Assembly: GCF_048771995.1 (NCBI RefSeq)
Contig: NC_133036.1
Span: forward strand, 19,069,001 to 19,133,000
Direction: 5' to 3'
Length of the DNA: 64,000 nt
Source of the DNA: Taeniopygia guttata
Taxonomy: Eukaryota > Chordata > Aves > Passeriformes > Estrildidae
Shown piece after piece: positions 13,125 to 24,230 of the stretch. Positions within the stretch are counted from its first letter, which is position 1, and each line of letters starts with the position of its first letter. Below the pieces are notes generated by a model. It did no database searches, had not been told where the DNA came from, and was given only the letters and a program-made list of their open reading frames with translations. The position numbers were made by a program, and so were the translations under genes.

Positions 13125-16100
13125 CTAGGGAGGGCAAGAACAGCCACTGCTCAGCAAACAGCAGCAAGGAGAACACAGCCAGAACCACCTAACCACAGAA
13201 TGCAGAGTAGAGCTCATGTATAGCACTGCACATTATTCCCTGTCGTGTAGCTTTTTTTGATTCTCATGTAACATGAGATTTTATTTCAAAGAAGAAAGGA
13301 AGCCCCACTCGCAGACCCAATTCAGTTTGGAATTTAAATAACTGCAGTTTATAGAAAGCAGTGATGAAAAAAAGCAGCCACTGGAGTGTTTGGGGGACAG
13401 TGATTTCCAGCAGTCTAGTCAGGGTCAGGAGAACAAAATTAGAAATAAACACTCATTAAAAGTAAACTCTAAGGACAACACAGCTGCTGGGAACACAATT
13501 GAGTAAGTGCATGCCAGGGACAGAGACCTGAGAGCTTTACTAAACAACAGCTTATAGGCACATGCAAATATTAGGCCAGAGACACTTCTGAATATACAAT
13601 ATTTGAGATTTACTTAACACTGAACATTAGCAGATTAATCTATTTGGTACCCACCATCACCACTTTGGGTGGCACCCACTACCTGTGGTTTAAACACCAA
13701 CAACAAACACTGCTAGGCCCAGAGATCCAACACGATTCCTCAGCACACAAGCACACAGAGCAGAAATTTTAGAAAATTGGCGAGTGTTTTCTAACACTTT
13801 CCGTAAGTAAATGATAATTTTTTCAGATTCTTTTCTTGTAAAATACCTCACAAATAGAGGCTTTCTACACAACAGAGCCATTGCCATCAAGCTGTGCCCA
13901 AGCTTTTGTAGTCAGCAGGTAAGAAAAAGGGAGACAATGGCTAAGTTGGTCCATGGATTCTGGAGTTTCACATACTCAAGGTCACTGCAAAGCATGTAAT
14001 GTTCTTCTTATAGTTCATTCAGAACTAAGAAGCAGTTCTCCAGACAGATTATTAAAAAGAATTTCCAAGTTAATTCCAGAATACATTTTAATAATTTAAC
14101 CTAGATAGGATACAACAGGTCAAATAAACAGAAAAACATCTAGTCTGCAACTACTAGAGAACCAAAAACTAAAAACCTGCAAAGTCACTTTAGCGTGCTG
14201 ATAACAGGGTCAGTAGACACTGTTTCTACAACTTACCTCTATGCACAAATTACTTCATATACTTTTTTAACTTTTCAAAGGAAAATGAAGAAGGTAAAAT
14301 CTTATATCCAATTCTAAAGGTAACAGTTTACATCCAATTCTAACTGTTAACTTCCCGGGCAAAAAACCCAACACCTTCCTAATGCAACACAGTTTGTAAC
14401 ATACCCTGAGGACAGAGAAATTCAAACACTATTACAACAGATTTCAGAACCCTACAGCAAGAGAATCTTTCAGTCTGACATGGAAAAACAAAGTCTAAAT
14501 TGTGGGATGAAAACATGAGAGAACTGCAGCACACATAAAAGTCCTCACTTACAGAGCTGGGTGCTCCCAGCCAACCTTTCCTGCAACACACACAAACAGA
14601 AGGCAAATTTCTGCCACTATAAACTAAAGATTCATGGAAATCAAAATTTAAGGTAACAGGCATACAGAGCTACAGCAAGGACCACATCCAAAAGCCATAA
14701 TAATATCTCTCTTTCAAAGCCAAGAGTAATTTAAATAGAAAGTTGAAAGAAACTCATTAAAAACTCATCTAAAAGGTAACTTTTAAGGTCCATTAGCCAT
14801 TTAAGCACCAAGCTTCACAGTTTACATTTGCAGAAAATCCTGCAAGCAGATTATGTGTCTGGTATATGCCATTCCTAAACCATCTGGACACCCGAATATG
14901 CCAACTGGCCAAATGGGTTACCACTTCTCTGATTATGACTGTGAACCTTATACAAGAATCCTCATAGGATAATGCCTACCACACATTAAAAAACACATGT
15001 TCTATTTGCATTACACAGATTCACAGGTGTGTTCTTAATTTATCTTCCCATTTTCTAAACCTAATTCTGAATAGAGAAAAACTGAGTGGAAATGACAAAT
15101 TAATCGAAAGCCATGCCACAATCTCAATCAAAGTTGCAGACACAATTACTATTATAAATGAATAAATGCTCACATGTTAACATTATATTTTAATTTAGTT
15201 TGGAGGACAACAAAGTCCTGTTACTGAGCAGCTGCTGCAAGTTAGAAGCCAGTTAAATTATAACATTAATTTTATCTTCCTGTCAGTCAGGACATTTCAT
15301 CAAGATGAAATATGCAACTTATGAGCATCATCTGCTAAAATAATCTGTTCTCAAAAACTGATTCTAAATTTCTGTTTTATATAGAAGTTTGCTATATGGG
15401 AGTTCCAGATTAATTATAAATGATCCATCAACATAAAAACTCAAAAATAACATTGTATTTTCTGAATAATTTCCTTTTAGAACATACTACCTTCATGTTT
15501 ATGGAACTTTAATGGATTTCTAACTATCTTGTAATAAAACAAATTTGAATTAAAACTTTCTGGTGTATTATTTCCATAACATTTCCTGAATCCTGGATCA
15601 GACTGTTTTCAAGGCTCAGTTTTCCCTCTTCTGTTTGAAAATAACAGATCAAAGCATTGACACAATTAACTTCAGAAACTGTGGGCAAAGTTACAATGCA
15701 CACTATCATCTGCACAGAGTAATCTTCACCAGATTAACAAAGGGAGGCTAAGGTTAAGGGCACACAGTCTGAAGAGAAACTTAGCTGTTTCAAGTTGGGT
15801 CTTCAAAGAACCACCAAGATTTGTATGTTTGGAGCATCAGATTCTGGAGGATTTTTCATAAACTAGGGCCAAATACACAACTACTAAAAGTTCACTCAGA
15901 AGCAAACAACTATACCATAACATTGCTACTCTACTTAGCTAATAAATATCAAATTTTTCAAGAAATAAGTTGGAAGAACTCAGTTATTTCAGACCACATC
16001 AAGAGGTCCACATCTTAACATACTATTGATATTAACAGGGAAAAAAACAGCTTAAATGTTAAATCTGCTCCTGAATCAAGAAGACATGAAGATACCCAAG

Positions 16101-17786
16101 TTTTTGCAACATGAAAATTTAAGTAGGGGACCTCAGTACCCTTCAGATGAAGCAATATTACAGGTTAAGGGTAGGAACCATGAAGATGAAGGGATGCTGG
16201 TTTGGTTAGCTAGCAACCTTGCTGAACTTAAAGTTTTACTAATTAAAGTTTAAAAACTGAGAGGAATACAAAGAGGACAGAATTGCTTTGGAGTTGGCAA
16301 TAAAATCTGGTGACATGAAGACTACCCTCACACAACAATGACATTATCACAATTACTGAAATTATAAATTTTAGATTACACACATTTAACATCTGGTTCA
16401 CAGCAGAAAAACTTTTCAGGACTATCAAGTGCAAAGCAAAAGTCCTTTAAAACATATAAAAAGTTATTCTTGGCGACCACTATACCTTTTTATCCGATGT
16501 CCAACTACACCATCACAGGGTAACTCACCGTGACTGCCACTCTCCACAGGGCAAAACCAGTAACTCACCCACCAGCAGCTGCAATTACTCTGCATTAGCC
16601 GTACCAGTTACACCCTAATTAGCGGCAGCCGGCTCGTCAGACGATGCCCGCAGACAGGTGCCTCTTCTCGGCTGTCCAGCACGTCGAGCAGCGGGGACAC
16701 GCAGCTTTGCGGGAAAGGGAAGCCCTCGGCCAAGAGCAAAGGTTAGAGCGAGCGCGGTGGCGGAGCGGCGCAGCACTTACCGGGCGGGATGGTGAAGCCG
16801 GGCGGCAGCTGGATGGTGGCGTGCGGCGGCGGCGGCCGCACGATCAGCTGCGGGGCCACGAGCCGGGGAGCAGCGCCCAGCGCCGGCCGCGGCGACACGG
16901 CCTGGGGGGCGGCGGGCAGGGCAGCGCCCGCCTTGGCGGTGACCGCGGGCTTGGGCGCGGCGGGGGCCGCGGGAGCCGGCGGGGCCGAGCCCGGGGCCGG
17001 CGGTGCGGGCGCGGGGCTGGCGGAGGCGCCGAGCGCGGTGCCCGCGGGCAGCGCACCGGGCGCGGGCTGGGGCTGCGCGGCGGCCGCCCCGCCGTGCCCG
17101 CCGACGGGCGGCACCGCGGCCGCCCGGGCCCCCGCGCCCTCCCCGTTGGGCGCCGCCTGGCCGGGGCACGGCGCGGGGGCGGCGGCGGCGCCCTCGGCCG
17201 CTTCCGCCGCTCCGCCGCCCCCCGCGGCCCCCGGAGCGCCGTCGGCGGCGGTCGGGCTGGGGCCGGGGCCGGGGCTCCCCGCGTCCCGAGCGGCGGCGGC
17301 TGCGGCGGCCACATGGTTGTTGACAGGCTGGGCAGGGGCGGCGGGCTGCGGCGGGGCGGGAGCGGCGGGGCTGCCGCCGCCGGGAGCCGCTCCATGTGAT
17401 TGCTGCACACTACTACTGTTTACACTCGCTCCCCTCCCCGCCGCCGCTGCCGCCGCCGCCGGGGGAGACGGGGACGGGAGAGGCCCCTGGGCGGAGGCTC
17501 GGCTCCCCGCGCTGCCGGGGCGTCCCGCCGCCTCCCCTGCCCCGGGCGCGGGAGCGGGCGCGGGGCGGCCGGGCTGCTGCCGGCCGGGGCTGCTGCCCCC
17601 CGCCAGGCTCCCCTGCTGCGGCTGCTGGGACGGGGCGGAGGTCCTGGGCGGGGGTGGCTCGGCGGGGCCGCGGCCGCCGGCCAGCTGCGATTCCAGGGAT
17701 CCCACCAGGTCGCTGAGCGCCTTCTCGTCCACCTCCTCGGAGAAGAGCAGCATCTCCTCCAGTGGGTCCGACGCGCCCGCCGCCAT
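12952..17786 (-). CDS. TAF4-like TFIID subunit gene, 5' part (exons 1 and 2)
   Basis: This is a partial TAF4-family gene; two coding exons (16781-17786 and 12952-13124) give 393 residues. TAF4 proteins are TFIID subunits that pair with TAF12 through a histone fold and bind activators through glutamine-rich and TAFH regions. Seen here: start MAAGASDPLEEM, then the acidic block SEEVDEKALSDLVGSLESQL (about residues 15-34) that is nearly invariant in TAF4. About 280 residues of Ala/Pro/Gly-rich sequence follow, then IQLPPGFTIPPG-MVLVR across the splice junction and GQLVMVPQQALAQ. Human TAF4 has PPGMVLVRSENGQLLMIPQQALAQ at this point. The block PRLVAPQLIV before the junction looks more like TAF4B (RLPAPQIVAV). 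The N-terminus departs from TAF4 (MAAGSDLLDEVFF) more than expected for an orthologue, so I read it as a third paralogue. TAFH and histone-fold exons were not found and should lie left of the window. A diverged TAF4 orthologue is the alternative. Confidence 0.8.
13125..16780 (-). other. Intron 1 of the TAF4-like gene
   Basis: 3,656 bp of AT-rich sequence bounded by GTAAGT and TAG signals on the minus strand. No further exon, RNA gene or clear transposable element was recognised. GC content rises from about 16500 into the exon 1 CpG island. Confidence 0.75.
16781..17786 (-). CDS. TAF4-like exon 1 (coding part)
   Basis: The exon opens at ATG 17784-17786 in a strong context (AAG before, G after) and encodes 335 residues plus one base. 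The donor is GTAAGT at 16775-16780. Most of it is low-complexity Ala/Pro/Gly sequence at very high GC. Only the first ~35 residues and the last ~35 residues are recognisably conserved in the TAF4 family. The frame stays open upstream of the ATG, but that sequence is promoter minisatellite, so the ATG next to the conserved N-terminus is preferred. Confidence 0.85.
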
Positions 17787-17790
17787 CTTG
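17779..17790 (-). promoter_or_regulatory. YY1-type motif overlapping the TAF4-like start codon
   Basis: The minus strand reads CAAGATGGCGGC, the classic YY1 site found just downstream of transcription starts. Here it contains the initiator ATG. Confidence 0.6.
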
Positions 17791-17817
17791 CGCTGAGCTG
17801 GGAGCCGGCGGCGCTGC

Positions 17818-17827
17818 GCGCATGCGC
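17818..17827. promoter_or_regulatory. NRF1-type palindrome
   Basis: GCGCATGCGC is a perfect NRF1 core, about 32 bp upstream of the TAF4-like ATG. The placement fits a core promoter element. Confidence 0.6.
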
Positions 17828-17895
17828 GGGGCTCTGCCGCGCGCGGGGCACCATGGGAGGAGCCACCGCCTCCGCCCCGCCCCGGGGCGGCACCG

Positions 17896-18242
17896 GGCCC
17901 GGCCGGGCGGGAGCGGCACTGAGACCGGGACCGGGCCCGGCCGGGCGGGAGCGCGCCCGGAACCGGCACCGGGACCGGCCGGGCGGGAGCGCGCCCGGGA
18001 CCGGCACCGGGACCGGCCGGGCGGGAGCGCGCCCGGGACCGGCACTGGGACCGGCACTGAGACCGGCACTGGGACCGGCCGGGCGGGAGCGCGCCCAGAA
18101 CCGGCACCGGGACCGGCACTGGGACCGGCCGGACGGGAGCGCGCCCGGGACCGGCACCGGGACCGGCCGGGCGGGAGCGCGCCCGGGACCGGCACCGGGA
18201 CCGGCACTGGGACCGGCCGGACGGGAGCGCGCCCGGGACCGG
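17896..18242. repeat. GC-rich minisatellite, 38-bp unit, ~7 copies
   Basis: The ~38-bp unit contains GGACCGGCCGGGCGGGAGCG and CGCCCGGGACCG. Seven good copies and a degenerate one lie directly upstream of the TAF4-like promoter. Some units carry an extra GGGACCGGCACT dodecamer, so spacing alternates. Long open frames on both strands here are repeat artefacts. Confidence 0.9.
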
Positions 18243-19801
18243 CCGAGTGTCCTGGCCGGTGCGGCTGCCCAGGGAGAGGGCGGCGATGGCCCTGGGGAAG
18301 CCGCGGGGCGGCAGCGGGGTCAGAGAGGTGCCGTCGGGACGGACGCGGGGTGGGGAGCAGCCTCCCCGGCCCGGGTGTCCGCAGGACCCGGTGCTGCCGT
18401 GTCCCGGTGAGGCGGTGGTGGTCCCGCCCCGTCCCGGCGGCAGAAGCTAGCGGGCCGCCCCGGGCTGTCCCAGAGCCGCAGCTCGCTGCCGCACCGCTCC
18501 GCATCTCCGCAGCTGCTGCCCCGGCCGGGCGGGAACGCTGCCCCCGTGCGCTTTCCTAACGGGGACGCTGTTGGCGGAAGGTTCGGAAAACAAAAATAAG
18601 GCTCTTTGCATCGCCAGAGCAGCGGCCCTGGCGTGCTGCTCCCTCGGCGTCCTCGCGAGGAATTCAAGGTAGTTAATTTTGTTCTAGCGCTTTTGTTATC
18701 ACGCTCCTGTGTGCCCTTTTCCCACCAGCACTTCCTCACACACTCTGAAATAACTTAAGACAGTTGTCCTAAATCATTGGTTTCTAAACTAATGACAGTG
18801 TCTTCTAGAGGACCCTCCAAATAAAGACATTTTCCTTGTGTGAATAACACACAAGGGATAGCCATGGATTTGTAACCCCGGCAGCAGCTTGGGGTCCGGA
18901 TCTGTCCCTGCTGGCCTGCAACAGCACGAGTGTCTGCAAACTGGGATGTACTGGAGCTGCTGCTCTGTGCTCTGAAATGGTGAAGCATTCCTCATTTTGT
19001 GATCGCTCAAGGTTTTCCGAAAAAATGGAAAAGGTGCCTCAAAGAATAAGGACATTGAATTGCTCCATGCACCGGGAAGGAGAGGCTGGCTCGGCTCCTC
19101 TCCAGTCCTGGCTCCATCTGCTCGGTCCCGCCGTGTATGACTCACTGGAGTCACAAGACCAAACTGCTCCTGGCCGCTCTGCTTCCTCTCAAAGGAGGTT
19201 ATATTTTTATTCAGGGTACTTCTTCCTGATTGTCCTTTAGGGGCGAGTTCATGATGAATCAAAAGAAACCACCAGTTTAATTAGGATAAGTTTAAACGTC
19301 TCCCGAAATTAAACCAGTGCATATTTCTTCAAGAAAGTAGCTAGTGAAAATACTGAAGGTCCAAAGGATGGTAAGGATGTATGAGCAGGAGATGGTGCAG
19401 TGCATGAATGGGAAAGTGCAGCAGTGTTTATGAAAAGCAGCATTAAATGTAGAAAATAGAGCTATACATCGAAATCTTGTTTAGAAAATGAGCACTGCTT
19501 TTGTGGAGTGCTACAGCTAAATTAAATTTGGATTTTTAACAAATGCTTCTACCTGGAAGTTTAATTAAAACATGGTTGATATTAAGATTCAATTTGCTAT
19601 TGTGCAAATATAAAGAATAATTATTTGGGTTGGAAAAAATAGAAATCTATCCAATATTACTTTTGTATGAGTCAGAGACTTTATTGATTTTATCAGAGAA
19701 AACTCCATGCAGTCCTCATTTAGTTGCCCTGCTCCTGAACTTCGTTTGCATACGAACCGTCTCCAGAGTTTTCATAAGAGAATGGAAAACTAGACATATG
19801 A

Positions 19802-19892
19802 TTCTTCAATTAGTTCTGACTATGAAACAAATTTTAGTGCCAATTTTTCTAATACTGTGGCATTAAACTGGGTGTTTCCATAAAAACCACCC
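19802..19892 (+). repeat. Dispersed repeat pair, copy A
   Basis: It matches 22221-22299 in the same orientation. Both contain CTGACTATGAAA, TTTAGTG and, at the right end, a 35-bp identical stretch beginning GGCATTAAACTGGGTGTTTC. Copy A has about 12 extra bases before that stretch. The family is not recognised. Confidence 0.8.
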
Positions 19893-21028
19893 TGGAAGAA
19901 ACTGAATTGCTTTGTAACTTTAGAAGTTAAAAGTTACCTTCCAATTGGACAGAGAAAATGGCAAGTATTACAATTTGAATGTACATTTGTGTGTGGGTAA
20001 TCTGTAAAACATTAATTTGTATTTCTCCCCACTCCTTTTAAATTGAGCCATTTTATATATATAAACACACAGGGTAAGGAAGTGTAAGATAATGTTTTAT
20101 TTAAAAAACATGATGTGTACTGACTCACGTTGGAGTTCCTTCAAGTCAAGAGGTGAGGACACACCTAAGAATGTTTTTAAACTTGTTGCTGAAACTGCCT
20201 TTGGGCTTGAACTTTTACATAGGGAAAAATACTTCTAGTAAAGTACAGAATCTCTGTGAACTTTTGTATTCATTCTATTATAAAAATATTTTCCAAATAT
20301 TTTCATGCATTTCATCACAAAAACCATTTCTGAATATATTTGTTGCTCTTATAATTTTTTGGAGTTACACATGTACAAAATTAACAAAAAAAAAATCTGT
20401 GATCATCTCATCTGATCTTTTAAGATACAGTCTTTCCTGAGTTATTTTTAGTTTGAGGTAGAAAATGGTTTGTAGAAAAGTTAACTTCCAACCATGGTTT
20501 CAAAATTGCCTGTAAAGAAAATCCTCCACAGAACCTGAGCTGCTTTTCAGGTCTCAGCACTGCTCAGGCCTGTGCCCTGCTCACAGCCCAAGTTTGTCAT
20601 TTATAACTCAGTAACATCAAATATTAATAACAGCAAAGTCCCCCTGCCCTGTTCAGCTGCATGGAGTGAGAATAGGGCTTGGGGACAAGTGATCTATTGT
20701 CTCCTACAGAAGTGAAAGTGCTTAGAAAGGAGCACTATTTTCCTGCTTACGTGTCATGTGTCAAATACACACTTTCAGTGCCTGCAAAGATACAGTTTAA
20801 CCATCTTAAGTTTAAATTTAATATCAAGATGCTACCTACCAATTCAGATTAGATTTTGAGATAACTTCTTAAAATGAAGAGCTCTTTATCTATGTTTTTG
20901 AAATTCACTTTACACTATAAAAATACTCCTTCAGCTGCTCATTTTGCCATAGAAATGATAACTCCAAAAATGGGAGAGCGTGAAGATGACTAGAGTACTC
21001 AGAGCTGTCCTAGGAATAGCGTAGGTGT

Positions 21029-21400
21029 AGGTTAAAAAAGACCTCTAAGATTCTCTCAGCACCACCAAGGCCACCACTAACCCATGTCCCCAAGTGCCAC
21101 ATCCATGCATTTTTCCCTCTGGGAACTGGGAGTCTGTCCTGGGCAGCCTGACAGCCCCTTTCAATTAAGAAATTTTTCCCAATATCCAACCTGAACCTCC
21201 TCTGGCATAGCTTGAGGCAGTTCCCTCTCCTCCTGTCCCTGTTCCCTGGAGCACAGCCCGACCCCCTTGGCTGTCCCCTCCTGGCAGGAGCCACAAGGTC
21301 CCCCCTGAGCCTCCTTTTCTCCAGGCTCAGCCCCTTCCCAGCTCCTTCAGCTGGTCTTCATAAGATTTCTTCTCTAGAGCCTTCACCAAACCTGGGTTCC
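21029..21400 (-). mobile_element. CR1 LINE fragment, 3' end
   Basis: On the plus strand it reads as the reverse complement of the CR1 3' region. Landmarks in order are AAGACCTCTAAGAT, GGCAGCCTGACAG, TTCCCAATATCCAACCTGAA, CTTGAGGCAGTTCCCTC, CCCCTGAGCCTCCTTTTCTC and TCTCTAGAGCCTTCACC. It is about 370 bp, 5'-truncated and diverged. Confidence 0.85.
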
Positions 21401-21756
21401 TGGCTTGGAAGGTAAAATATGTCTAAATTTAGTTTCATGTACTTCAGCTGCAAATTAATTTCATTTTTAAAATGGCTTATATGAATTTTGGCTTGCAAAG
21501 TTAATTGTAAATACTTGTTTAATAACCAAGACAGGACTTGATGGTGAGACTTAGGAATATTTGTCATCAAGAGAGTTAGAATTTAACCCTAAAGTGTTTC
21601 AAGGGGGTAGTTTTCTATTCCTAGGCATTTGTGCAGATTTTTTGTTTGTCTGTCTTGGGTTTTGTTTTGTTTTTGTTATTCATTCTGGCCAAATTCTCTC
21701 TTCCAGAAACTTAAAAGTTGTTTCAGAAAAGGCTGTTAAGCCTGTTCAGCCTAAGG

Positions 21757-22056
21757 AAAGCTGAGAGGGGCCCTCAGGCCTGGCTGTCCCTGTGTGCAGG
21801 AGGGCAGAGCAGCCCAGGAGCTGCCCCTGCCCAGGAGGCAGAACTCCTGCCCTGGGCAGTGCCAGCCCTGAGCAGATGGAGCAGAGAGGCTGTGGAGTCT
21901 CCTCCTGGGGACATTGCAGAGCCACACGGACACTGCTGGGCCCTGTGCTCTGGGATGGCCCTGCTGGAGCAGGGAGGTGGCACCAGAGCAGCCCCTGTGA
22001 GCCCCTCCAGCCTGACCCACCCTGGGGCTCTGTAAAAAATAAACCTTGACAGTTTT
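21757..22056. other. GC-rich block of unknown origin
   Basis: A sharply bounded GC-rich stretch in AT-rich intergenic DNA, open in several frames on both strands. It ends in a plus-strand AATAAA (about 22038). It resembles neither neighbouring gene. An old transposable element or a non-coding exon is possible. Nothing supports a protein function. Confidence 0.35.
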
Positions 22057-22220
22057 CCATTTTATTTCTCTTCTGAAATGCTCATCCATTGTATCCCAAG
22101 CTCAAAGAAATGTCCATTTCTATTTCCTATTCCAACCACATGACCTTGGAACCCTAATTCTATAAATGTGGAATGGAAAGTAGATGGTGGTTCTGCACCG
22201 TTCTGACTGCAACAATATGG

Positions 22221-22299
22221 TTCTGCAACTAGTCCTGACTATGAAATAAAGTTTAGTGTCCATTGGCATTAAACTGGGTGTTTCCATAAAAACCACCCT
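22221..22299 (+). repeat. Dispersed repeat pair, copy B
   Basis: Second copy of the sequence at 19802-19892, in direct orientation 2.4 kb away. Similarity starts near CTGCAACTAGTCCTGACTAT and ends at ACCACCCT. The flanks then differ. Confidence 0.8.
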
Positions 22300-22358
22300 C
22301 TCCAGTTTTGAGAGGCAGATGAAAAAAGTCTTAGGAAGATGAACACCAGAACTAACTT

Positions 22359-22401
22359 CCTTCCTTCCTTCCTTCCTTCCTCCCCTCCCTCCCTTCCTCC
22401 C
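22359..22401 (+). repeat. CCTT/CCCT microsatellite
   Basis: Pure pyrimidine run, (CTTC)n changing into CCTCCC-type units. Confidence 0.9.
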
Positions 22402-23420
22402 TTGTGTAAGGCAGCAGGAAATCCCTGTAACACAGTGTAGCTGATCCTCTGCACTGTTACAAGCCTCTCCACCTCCCCCAAGCGAGGTTGCGAAGCAGCC
22501 ACAGACCAGCCTCTTTCCTTGTAACAGAATATAGGTGTCTTTGTTATTTCTCTAAACAGGAGCTTTATTTTGAGCTGAATTACAAATGCAAATTTTCAAA
22601 AGTGCTGTCCCACAGAGTTGATAGGGTTCTATCCTGCCATTTACAGCAGAACTTTGCTTCATGATCTTTGAGGTAGTTCAGGACATGCTGGGAGCAAATG
22701 ACAGTAAAGCTCCCTGGGCACTCCAATCCTCCTGGAAACCTCACAGCCAGCTCAGCCTGGGCACAAAGCTTCCAGGAGTCCAGCCTGGCTCCTGCTTAGG
22801 CACCTGCAGGCCCCTTCCGGGAAAGCCTGGCTTGTCATTGCATTTCAGAGGCCTGTTCTGAACAAAATACTTGCTGAATCTTTGCAACATGATAATGTCC
22901 AGGGGCTGAAACAAAAGCTAAATCACCTTTCCAGAGGCTGCTCTTTGTTGTGATTTCCAGGGGGCCTGAGGCAGTATCGTGGCTCCAACAGAAGCCTTAC
23001 TTGTGATCCTTACTTAAGGTGCACAAATCCAGTGCAATCACAAAACCATGAGGTGTTTGTGTGTGTTTACGTGTACAAAAAGGGTGTTTTTCAGGGTTAA
23101 TCCCACACTTTGGTCAAGATTTCATCAACATTGTGTTGCTCAGTGCTGGCTGCCAGGATCGGACTCTCAGCACTCAGCAAAGGGAATCTCCGTGACACAC
23201 GACCCGGCGTTATCACCCTGCTCCTGCGGTTCTCTGCGCTTGTCCACTGCCCAAGGGGGTCCCCAGGATTTGCCGCTCAACGACCGGGCCCCTCAGCACC
23301 CCAAACCCCCACCACGGCTGCTGTCACTGCCCGGCCACGGCTCAGGGGCTGCGCCAGGGCCGGGCTGCCGAGCGGCGGCACCGGAGCGCCGGGGGCGGCC
23401 GGGCCGGGCAGGGCCGAGCG

Positions 23421-24060
23421 GGGCCGAGCCGGGAGGGTCCGAACGGAGCCGAGTGGTGCCGAACGGAGCCGGGCAGAGCCGAGCGGTGCCGAGCGGGGCC
23501 GAACGGAGCCGGGCCGAGCCAAGCGGTGCCGAACGGAGCGGGGCCGAGCTAAGCGGTGCCGAGCGCGGCCGAACGGAGCCGGGCAGAGCCGAGCGGGGCC
23601 GAACGGAGCCGGGCCGAGCTAAGCGGTGCCGAGCGCGGCCGAACGGAGCCGGGCAGAGCCGAACGGAGCCGGGCAGAGCCGAGCGGGGCCGGGCCGAGCC
23701 GAGCGGGGCCGGGCGGTGCCGAACGGAGCCGGGCCGAGCCGAGCGGGGCCGGGCGGTGCCGAACGGAGCCGGGCCGAGCCGAGCGGGGCCGGGCGGTGCC
23801 GAACGGAGCCGGGCAGAGCCGAGCGGGGCCGGGCGGTGCCGAACGGAGCCGGGCCGAGCCGAGCGGGGCCGAACGGAGCCGGGCCGAGCCGAGCGGGGCC
23901 GAACGGAGCCGGGCCGAGCCGAGCGGTGCCGAACGGAGCCGGGCGGTGCCGAACGGAGCCGGGCAGAGCCGAGCGGAGCCGGGCGGGGCCGAACGGTGCC
24001 GAACGGAGCCGGGCAGAGCCGAGCGGGGCCGAGCGGGGCCGAACGGAGCCGGGCCGAGCC
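23421..24060. repeat. 10-bp GC-rich satellite, 64 phase-locked units, next to the LSM14A promoter
   Basis: Consecutive decamers fit G(A/G)(A/G)C(G/C)G(A/G/T)GCC for 640 bp with no change of phase. GAACGGAGCC, GGGCCGAGCC, GAGCGGGGCC and GGGCGGTGCC alternate in higher-order blocks of about 40-60 bp. Nearly every unit has at least one CpG. Because 10 is not a multiple of 3 and the unit has no stop, all frames stay open (peptides such as AERSRAEPSG). Those open frames are not taken as genes. The array ends about 90 bp before the BANP-type motif of the LSM14A promoter. Confidence 0.95.
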
Positions 24061-24151
24061 GAAGCTCCGCGCTCCGCTCCCGCCGTCGCGCGCGGGACCC
24101 GCCGCCGCGCCACGACGTTCCCGCCCCCAACTCAGCGTCCCCGCCCGTAGC

Positions 24152-24161
24152 TCTCGCGAGA
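24152..24161. promoter_or_regulatory. TCTCGCGAGA (BANP-type) element of the LSM14A promoter
   Basis: A perfect copy of the palindrome TCTCGCGAGA, known as a CpG-island core-promoter element bound by BANP when unmethylated. It lies 280 bp upstream of the LSM14A ATG, in GC-rich sequence without a TATA box. Confidence 0.7.
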
Positions 24162-24230
24162 GTAGCCGCGCTCCCGGCATGCACCTGGTGGGCCGGGCGG
24201 GGGGGGCGCTGTGAGGGAAGATGAGGGCGG

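Larger units (their letters stand above)
16640..18560. promoter_or_regulatory. CpG island / promoter of the TAF4-like gene
   Basis: Very CpG-dense sequence covers exon 1, the presumed 5' UTR and about 750 bp upstream. It holds a YY1-type motif over the start codon (17779-17790), an NRF1-type palindrome (17818-17827) and a 38-bp minisatellite. No TATA box is seen. The transcription start is inferred to lie near 17,800-17,850 on the minus strand. Confidence 0.75.
18561..23400. other. Intergenic region between the TAF4-like gene and LSM14A
   Basis: No protein-coding exon was recognised. It contains a CR1 fragment (21029-21400), a duplicated ~90-bp sequence (19802-19892 and 22221-22299), a GC-rich block of unknown type (21757-22056) and a CCTT microsatellite (22359-22401). 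The rest is AT-rich unique sequence. Confidence 0.6.

Noticed and set aside
17396-18560. Long frames on both strands around the TAF4-like promoter
   Set aside because: They come from the GC-rich 38-bp minisatellite and the antisense of exon 1. Only the frame with the TAF4 motifs is supported.
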